Virus record (IMG/VR): IMGVR_UViG_3300049740_001071
Coordinates: 1 to 37,872 of that record
Direction: 5' to 3' (one strand)
DNA: 37,872 bases
Source of the DNA: a virus
The notes beneath the pieces were generated by a model. That model was not told the origin of the DNA and did not search any database. It worked only from the letters and a program-made list of their open reading frames with translations. A program made the translations under genes and the position numbers. This document shows positions 1 through 6,200 of this stretch, piece after piece (position 1 is the first letter of the stretch; the number at the start of each line of letters is the position of its first letter).

Positions 1-435
1 TTGTTGCTTCAGGAACTTTGCGAGTTCCGCTGTTGAACCAACGAACATTGTATTGTTAGTAACGTTCTGTGCTGCTTTGTTCTTCGGTCCTTCTTCAATC
101 TCCATCATTTTCTTATGAAGGTCCGCTAACTTATCCGCAGTATCGGCAACGTTCTTAATTAAATTACCAGCAACTTCGTATGCTCTAGGTGAGTCAGACT
201 CTTGTGCCAACTCAAGAATACCATCAACTGCCTCCTGACCTTTCTCGATCAGTGCGTAAAAGTTTCCACGAGAATACTCATAGTCCTTGACCTGATGATC
301 AGTGACATTTGGTACAATTGAATTATTCTTTTGTGGTTTACCTTGTTCTACCAAGGATGTTTCCACATCAAGAGCATCTTCAATACCGTCGTATTTACTC
401 GTCTGCCCCTGTGACTGGGTTTCTTGATTTGCCAT
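1..435 (-). CDS. 16: Terminase small subunit gp16 (partial, 3' end beyond the window)
   Basis: An open frame starts with ATG at 435 and runs 145 codons to the left edge without a stop. Its translation begins MANQETQSQGQ and contains the core RGNFYALIEKGQEAVDG, then DSPRAYEVAGNLI, KLADLHKKMMEIE and, near the edge, NTMFVGSTAELAKFLKQ. These match T4 gp16 segment by segment (T4 has NADSPRHMEVFATLM, LKLHKDMKDI and NATVFMGSPTELMD). In T4-like phages gp16 binds DNA ends as a ring and regulates the gp17 ATPase/nuclease during headful packaging. The start lies inside the end of the gp15 gene (41-bp overlap), which suggests translational coupling; I see no strong Shine-Dalgarno sequence before it. The order 13-14-15-16 is that of T4, so gene 17 should follow beyond the left edge. 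About 20 C-terminal residues are probably missing, judging by the T4 length. Confidence 0.93.
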   Translation of the reverse strand, partial: MANQETQSQGQTSKYDGIEDALDVETSLVEQGKPQKNNSIVPNVTDHQVKDYEYSRGNFYALIEKGQEAVDGILELAQESDSPRAYEVAGNLIKNVADTADKLADLHKKMMEIEEGPKNKAAQNVTNNTMFVGSTAELAKFLKQQ

Positions 436-1192
436 CTGAGAATTCACTATAGAGTTCATTAAATCCGAAGTTATCATCTGGATCTGCAGTGAGAGGATCA
501 GGTTGAACTGTGTACCTCATCTCGCGTGCTGCAGTTGTCTTGGAATCCAGTGCAGTATCCACGATCGATTTCTTAATAAGTTTATTGGTAACGTCAGAGA
601 CAGGACCATAAACATATGTTTTAGCAGAGAACGAAAGTGTATAGATTAGAGTTCTACGTGTGGTGTAATCACCTTCATAGTCATCTTCATAAACAACTGA
701 GTTCAATGTGACTGGAAAGTCTTTAACTTCGCCGATCGCTTCCTGAAGATTCAGGGTTATGTTGAACATCGGTTGAAAGAATGGTAAGATCTGTTCAAGA
801 ATCTGGAGACCATCATCTTGGTTCTTTGCCATAATCGATAGTTCAAAGTCCACATTGTATGGGACTGGCATAAACGATTTTCTAGTCTTGCTGTCAGTAC
901 CCGTATAACGAATCACCTGTGTGGGTGATACTTTTCTGGTAGCATCATAAGCAAAACCAGAGATCTCAAAAGAGATTCTAGGTAGTGTGATCTGTACAGC
1001 ATCTTTAGTTGTAAGATCTCCTACTTGCTTAAGACGTGCAAGGAACTTATCTTTAGGACCATATGCCAAGGGTACTTTCATAACCTCACTTCTACTACCT
1101 TCCGTACGCTTGATTTCAATATTATTGAACAGTGTACCGAAAGCAATAACAGTCTTTCTAAAAATTTCGTTGTAAGAATAGGTTCCTAACAT
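395..1192 (-). CDS. 15: Tail completion / proximal sheath stabilisation protein gp15
   Basis: The 265-residue product begins MLGTYSYNEIFRKTVIAFG and has LFNNIEIKR, followed by VPLAYGPKDKFLARL, ITLPRISFEI and LQILEQILPFFQPMFNITL. T4 gp15 (272 aa) has LFSNIQIKR, VPITYASKEHFMMKL, TILPRINLHL and FQIVEQILPYFQPHFNTTM at matching places, so homology is clear over the N-terminal two thirds. In T4, gp15 forms a hexamer that caps the contracted or extended sheath and joins the tail to the gp13/gp14 neck. The acidic C-terminal tail (about residues 230-265) is weakly conserved. The ATG at 1192 shares one base with the gp14 stop codon (TAATG), and the 3' end overlaps the gp16 start. No promoter is seen nearby, so it is expected to be read from the late promoter at 9179. 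Confidence 0.95.
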   Translation of the reverse strand: MLGTYSYNEIFRKTVIAFGTLFNNIEIKRTEGSRSEVMKVPLAYGPKDKFLARLKQVGDLTTKDAVQITLPRISFEISGFAYDATRKVSPTQVIRYTGTDSKTRKSFMPVPYNVDFELSIMAKNQDDGLQILEQILPFFQPMFNITLNLQEAIGEVKDFPVTLNSVVYEDDYEGDYTTRRTLIYTLSFSAKTYVYGPVSDVTNKLIKKSIVDTALDSKTTAAREMRYTVQPDPLTADPDDNFGFNELYSEFSDGKSRNPVTGADE

Positions 1193-2058
1193 TACTGAGC
1201 GCCTCCAATTTCACCAAAAGGGTTACCTTCACTAAAGTCAATTAGAGCGTCCCCAAGAGTCTCAAAGGATGAATTCGCTTCAAACTCTGAGTTCGTATTA
1301 TTTAGTGTATTGTAACTTGCAGTAGTCCAGGCAGCACCTGAAGTTTGACCAGTTACTGTTTCAGGAATGGTGAAAATACCAGACCTGTTGTACACTTGTA
1401 GTTGTCTATTAGTTGAATCCCAAGACTTAACTTCGGCAGTAACATTAGATGTACCACCTGCGATCTCTTCACCAACTGTAAATGTACCAGTACCACCAGT
1501 AGCAAAGTTGACAGTGATAGTCTGTGCAAGGTTTCTCTCGATAACATCGATTGCTTCGACGCCAGTATCGAGGTCCTCTCCACTGTATTCGAAGAGTTCA
1601 CACTTGAGACCCCATACGTGGATCTTATTTAATTGATAGAATGGTTGTTCGTGCTCAACATATTGAATAGAAAATAACTTATTAGCAAGAGGGAAGTAAA
1701 TCAAATCTCCTTCATTTGGTCTACCTTCTACAACCAGTGTTGTATTATCATCTACTAGATCTTGAAATCTTTTACGTGCAATAATAAAGTTAACTTGATC
1801 AGCAATCCTTACACCAAATTTACTGAACAGATCTCCATCTCCACCAAACCCCTGTACGTTTTCTAGGTATCCTTCGATTTGATATGCAGAGTCAAATGAA
1901 TTCAAAGAATCTTCTCCAAGAACTGTATCCTCAGAAACCAATGTCTTAGGGATGTAGTAAAGTTCTACACCAAACATTTTAATTTGTTCTACGACAAGAT
2001 CTTCAACGAGTTGTTGCTCGCCGCTTGTCCCTTGTGTGAAGTAAGAATTAGTAGGCAT
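1192..2058 (-). CDS. 14: Neck protein gp14
   Basis: The product is 288 residues. The N-terminal 170 match T4 gp14 (256 aa): LVVEQIKMFGVELYYIPKTL against T4 AESIQMRGVECYYVPREY, then FSKFGVRIADQVNF, EGDLIYFPLANKLFSI and FYQLNKIHVW. gp14 joins gp13 in the head-tail neck in T4, where the completed tail docks. Residues of about 178-250 (nt about 1300-1525) do not look like T4 gp14: they carry a module reading TGTFTVGEEIAGGTSNVTAE, then VKSWDSTNRQLQVYN, then a second partial copy TIPETVTGQTSGAAW. The same module occurs in gp8, the DUF4815 protein, the 624-aa protein and the giant protein of this window, so it looks like an inserted decoration. The start codon overlaps the gp13 stop by one base. Confidence 0.94.
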   Translation of the reverse strand: MPTNSYFTQGTSGEQQLVEDLVVEQIKMFGVELYYIPKTLVSEDTVLGEDSLNSFDSAYQIEGYLENVQGFGGDGDLFSKFGVRIADQVNFIIARKRFQDLVDDNTTLVVEGRPNEGDLIYFPLANKLFSIQYVEHEQPFYQLNKIHVWGLKCELFEYSGEDLDTGVEAIDVIERNLAQTITVNFATGGTGTFTVGEEIAGGTSNVTAEVKSWDSTNRQLQVYNRSGIFTIPETVTGQTSGAAWTTASYNTLNNTNSEFEANSSFETLGDALIDFSEGNPFGEIGGAQ

Positions 2059-2876
2059 TACCCGATCATATCTAGAGGTGGCATTTCGTATGTGCTACGG
2101 AGTTTTTCATCTAGTTGTTCTAGTTCAGTAATCGCATCACTGTAAATCTTTTCTCCGTTCAAGGTGACACCACCAGGAAGTTGCACGTTCTGGAACTTCG
2201 TAAGGTTCTGTCCCCAATACTTTTTAATCATTGCTGTAGTATAATCTTTCACCCAAAGTGTTCCATAAATCTTGCTCCAGTTCAAAGGATCAAGAGCACG
2301 AACACAATCAATAACAACATACGAACCCTCGTGAGCATCAGTCTTAGTATCAAAATCAATGAAAAGACGACCTTGTGTGGCATTAAACCTAGTAGGTTTC
2401 ATACCTTCCAACAAGAAGTTGATTGTTTCAAGGTGGGTCTGAATCATATAGTAGTGATAGAACTGTGTTGATGTAAAATCAAACAGGTCATTCAATCTCA
2501 TTTGATAACGAATATCAAACATATTACGAGTGCCTTTATCAGTAAAGGTAAAAATACCATTCACTGCCAAGACGTGTTCTGGCAAAATCAAGTAATTGCT
2601 CTGTGTCTTAAACACAGTTCCTGTGTTACCTGCCTGTAAAGTATCAGTACCAGTCTCAGATTCATCTGCTTGGAATCTTGTAATATCCTCAGCAGTGAAC
2701 TGATGCTTTAAAAATACTTTTTCCGATCCTCCATAATGAAATTCTTGAAACGTTTCGATTGTATAATCGATAGCGTCATCAATTTGATCGTCAGATACGT
2801 TCACCTCCAAGACTGGTTTACCAAGTCTACGGAGTGCGTATTCTTTTAATTCTGCTTTGGAGGTGGGATTTGCCAT
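2058..2876 (-). CDS. 13: Head completion / neck protein gp13
   Basis: The 272-residue product starts MANPTSKAELKEYALRRLGK and continues PVLEVNVSDDQIDDAIDYTI and FQEFHYGGSEK. T4 gp13 (309 aa) has [20 protein letters not shown] and [20 protein letters not shown] at the same positions. Near the C-terminus the signature WVKDYTTAMIKKYWGQNL followed by LPGGVTLNGEKIYSDA corresponds to T4 WVKDYATALAKELNGQI and LPGGVTIDGQRLIEEA. In T4, gp13 binds the portal after DNA packaging and seals the head together with gp14. The product is somewhat shorter than T4's, mainly in the middle. The start codon overlaps the preceding small gene by one base (TAATG). Confidence 0.95.
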   Translation of the reverse strand: MANPTSKAELKEYALRRLGKPVLEVNVSDDQIDDAIDYTIETFQEFHYGGSEKVFLKHQFTAEDITRFQADESETGTDTLQAGNTGTVFKTQSNYLILPEHVLAVNGIFTFTDKGTRNMFDIRYQMRLNDLFDFTSTQFYHYYMIQTHLETINFLLEGMKPTRFNATQGRLFIDFDTKTDAHEGSYVVIDCVRALDPLNWSKIYGTLWVKDYTTAMIKKYWGQNLTKFQNVQLPGGVTLNGEKIYSDAITELEQLDEKLRSTYEMPPLDMIG

Positions 2877-3202
2877 TACTTTCGATTTTGTAGTTGTTGA
2901 ACAACAGATTCTTTGCCCATAGGAGCAATGTCTCTAAGACCATTAGCATCAAACCAAGGAGCAGTCTCCCAGTTGAAACCTTCACCAAATGTATTATCAG
3001 GTGCTACGACATACCAATGACATTTAGAGTCAGGTATATCAACAGCACACACTGCCCAGTCATCTGCCCACTGAGGTACTTGCACATACATCACTGGTAA
3101 GTGATCAGCAAATACAGGTCCCACACTTACAAAGAGTGAAACTAAGCAAGAGAACACAAATAACAGTGGAACGAATTTAAGTGGGAATGGTGTCTTATTC
3201 AT
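2876..3202 (-). CDS. Small protein with predicted signal peptide, unknown function
   Basis: The 108-residue product has a lysine in its N-terminus (MNKTPFPLK), a hydrophobic stretch at about residues 8-30, and a credible signal peptidase I site after VFA (residues 30-32, next residue Asp). The mature part would be about 76 residues, acidic and tryptophan-rich (five Trp), with two cysteines at 52 and 61 that could form a disulfide. A lipobox around Cys19 (VFSC) is a poorer reading because Phe at -2 is unusual. I do not recognise the family. It lies between the tail-fibre-like gene and gp13 with only two bases before its ATG and a one-base overlap after it, so it is made with the virion proteins. 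A periplasmic or envelope role late in infection is possible, but that is inference. Confidence 0.75.
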   Translation of the reverse strand: MNKTPFPLKFVPLLFVFSCLVSLFVSVGPVFADHLPVMYVQVPQWADDWAVCAVDIPDSKCHWYVVAPDNTFGEGFNWETAPWFDANGLRDIAPMGKESVVQQLQNRK

Positions 3203-3204
3203 TT

Positions 3205-6200
3205 TTATAAGGCAGCGATTGCCGCTTGGAATGCAGCATAAGTAGCGGAGTTTGCAGCAGCAGTTTTGAGTGCCGCTAGTGTAATTGTCTCTGCCTGTAA
3301 TGCAGAGTCAGCAGTTGCACCTTGTGCAGCAGTAGCGTATGCAGTAGATGCAGTCGCAGCAGCAGTTCCTAATGTAGGTTTGCCAGTTAGATCTGCGTAT
3401 GCACCAGAGAATAGTGTAGGCAGGTTACTAAGATCATTATAAGATCCACTGGTTGCAACTGTGGCAAGGTCTCCTGGTTGTGTAGCAGAAGCAGCAAGTG
3501 TACCCTGTGCAGAAGTTGCATATGCAGTTGCCGCAGTGGTAGCAGCAGTGCCAAGACCAAGAGTTGTTCTTGCAGCAGCAGCGTCAGCATCATCAATCAG
3601 GGTTCCACCGAAGGTGCTGACATCAGATGCGTCAAGTTTTCCAGTGATACCAGCAACAACACGAGCATCAGCACGTGCGTTTGTGTAGTATAGATTTGTG
3701 CCTTCACTTAAATTACTTGTTGACTTACTGGATAGGTCTAAGTTTGCACCTGTCTGTAAGTTAACTCTTGCATCAGCACGAGCATTGGTGTAGTAAAGGT
3801 TAGTGCCTTCAGCAAGATCAGCAGTATCGTGGTTAGATATAGATGCAATCGTTGTTGGAATTGTGTATGAGATAACACCAGTGCCACTGTTGTATCCTAG
3901 ATCTCCACTGACTGAGATGTGTCCACGAGTTCTGGCAGCAGTAGTAAAGAGATTGGTTGATCCCTCAGTAATGTTGTCAGTATTAATGTCTGCTTGAGTT
4001 GCACTCAAAGTCAGTAGGTTACCTGCGTCATCGTATGATGCAGTAATACCTGTACCACCAGAGATAAGAGCAGCAACGCGATCATCAACTCTCTCATCAG
4101 TGAAGTAAAGGTTAGTTGAACCCTCAGCAAGAGCGTTAGTATTATGGTTCGCGATAGAACCAACCTGTGACTGACCGAAAGTAATAGTTCCAGTAATGTT
4201 CAAGTTACCCTGAACCTCAAAGTTCGTTGTAGAAACGAAGTTAGTAACACTCAGAGTGTTAGAGAATGGGTTGTATGTAAGGTTGGCAGAGTCAACAAAC
4301 ATTCCTGTATGCCCTGTGTTAGAGGAAGAGAATGTTGGATAGAATGTAGTATTATTATTTGTATTGTTAACGTCAATATTATTTGCGTTCGTTGCAGTTC
4401 CTGTAACATCACCAGTCAAGTTACCAGTAATCTGTCCAGTAACACCCAAGGTGTTGCCCATTGTGACAGCATCGGTAAATGCACCAGTACCAGAAGTAAC
4501 CAAGTTACCCGCCATAGTGACGTGTCCAGTTGTGGATTCAAGAGTAATCTTGTCCTGACTGTTACCGTTCTGTAGTTTCAGTGTCTTAGTAGCACCTCTG
4601 ATAACCACATTATCTTTGAACAGTGAAGTGCTGTTCTGAGTAAGAGCATCATTAAGTGTGGTTGTACCATCAACATTCAGTGTGCTATCAAAGTCAACAC
4701 CCTGAGTCACATTCAATGTGTCATCAATAACAGTTGCACCAAGAATATCAAGTGAACCGTCGATGTCAGTGTTACCGTTGGAAGAGTTAACGTTGAACTT
4801 GTTAGAACCAATCGCGAGGTTACCACCGATCGTTACAGTAGACTGAAGATCAGCAATACCAGATGCAGTGATAGTTGAAACGTTAGTAGCAGCAGTAACA
4901 CCAAGTGTACCTACGATTAGAGTATTACCTGTAGGTCCGTCAACAGTAAAGTTACCGTTACCAACATTAAGATCATCGCCAATATATGCTTTCTTAGATA
5001 CCGCCAAACCACCAGCAGTGAATACTGAAGCGACATTGTTGGATGCACTAACAGCATCTGCAGTATCATTGAATCTTACATTCTCAGCGTAAGTCTGAAT
5101 ACTTGCGTAACTTACAGTTCCATCAATTACTGAGTTACCATAGAGACGAACATCACCTGAAACAACCAAGTTGTTTCCGATTGATGCACCACCCGTAACT
5201 CTAAGAGCACCGTTTCCTGAATAAGATCCAGTCGTGGTTGCTACTGAGTTATTTGTAATTGATGTAACACCTGTTACACCTAGAGTGTTTGTAATGTTTG
5301 TAGCATTCGTTACATCCAGTGTTCCACCGATTGTGGTATTGGATGTCACGTCAAGGGTGCTAGAAAGCGTTGTAGCGTTCGTAACTCCCAAAGTACCACC
5401 GATAGTGGTATTGCTGGTTACTGCCAGTGTAGAGGACAGCGTAGCGGCACCTGAGGAACCGAATGTACCTGCTACTTGTGTATCACCTGTTCCTGCATCT
5501 ACAGTAAACTTATTATTATTGACTGCTAGATCATTAGTAACATCAAATGTTCCTGTTACTGAAAGGTTGCCACCGAAGGATCCATCATCTGTAACAACGA
5601 GATCGTCGCCGACATAAAGATCCATACCGATGCCAGCACCGCCACCAACGATAAGAGCACCAGACCCTGAGTTAGTTGCGTTGGTTGTATCGAATAGTTT
5701 GACTGATCCCGCATCGATGCCTGATCTGGTTCCTGCGAATGCTTCACTTGAGTTTGTTGCATCGTGATAAAGAGCGAATCTGGAAGCGGAGTTATCCCAA
5801 CCGAAGAATCCAATTTTACCAGATCCATCGTAATATCTGAACTCAACACCACGATCCTTAGTATCTGATGACTGAGGAACAGTGTCTCCACCCAGTGTAA
5901 TAACTGGATCATCAAGTTGTGTTGTGGTTGAGTTAACAGTTGTTGTAGTTCCGTTAACAGTCAAGTTACCTTCGATCAAGGTATTTGAATTGACTGTCAA
6001 GTCACCATCAACAGTTACGTTGTCAGTAAACTGAGAGACTGCATTAACTGTCAAGACATCAGTATTTGCATCACCAATAGTGGTCAGAGGACCATTGATT
6101 GTAACGTGACGGTTGAATGTGCTATCACCGTGAACAGTGAAAGTACCGACAGTGCTTGAACCCTGTCCAGTTCTACCAATCTCAGTGTTACCTGATTCAC

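Noticed and set aside
3200-3207. TATAAAAA at the fibre/signal-peptide gene junction as a late promoter
   Set aside because: It differs from NATAAATA and touches the ATG at 3202, so it could not give a leader for that gene; it is explained by the TAA stop plus a short A run.
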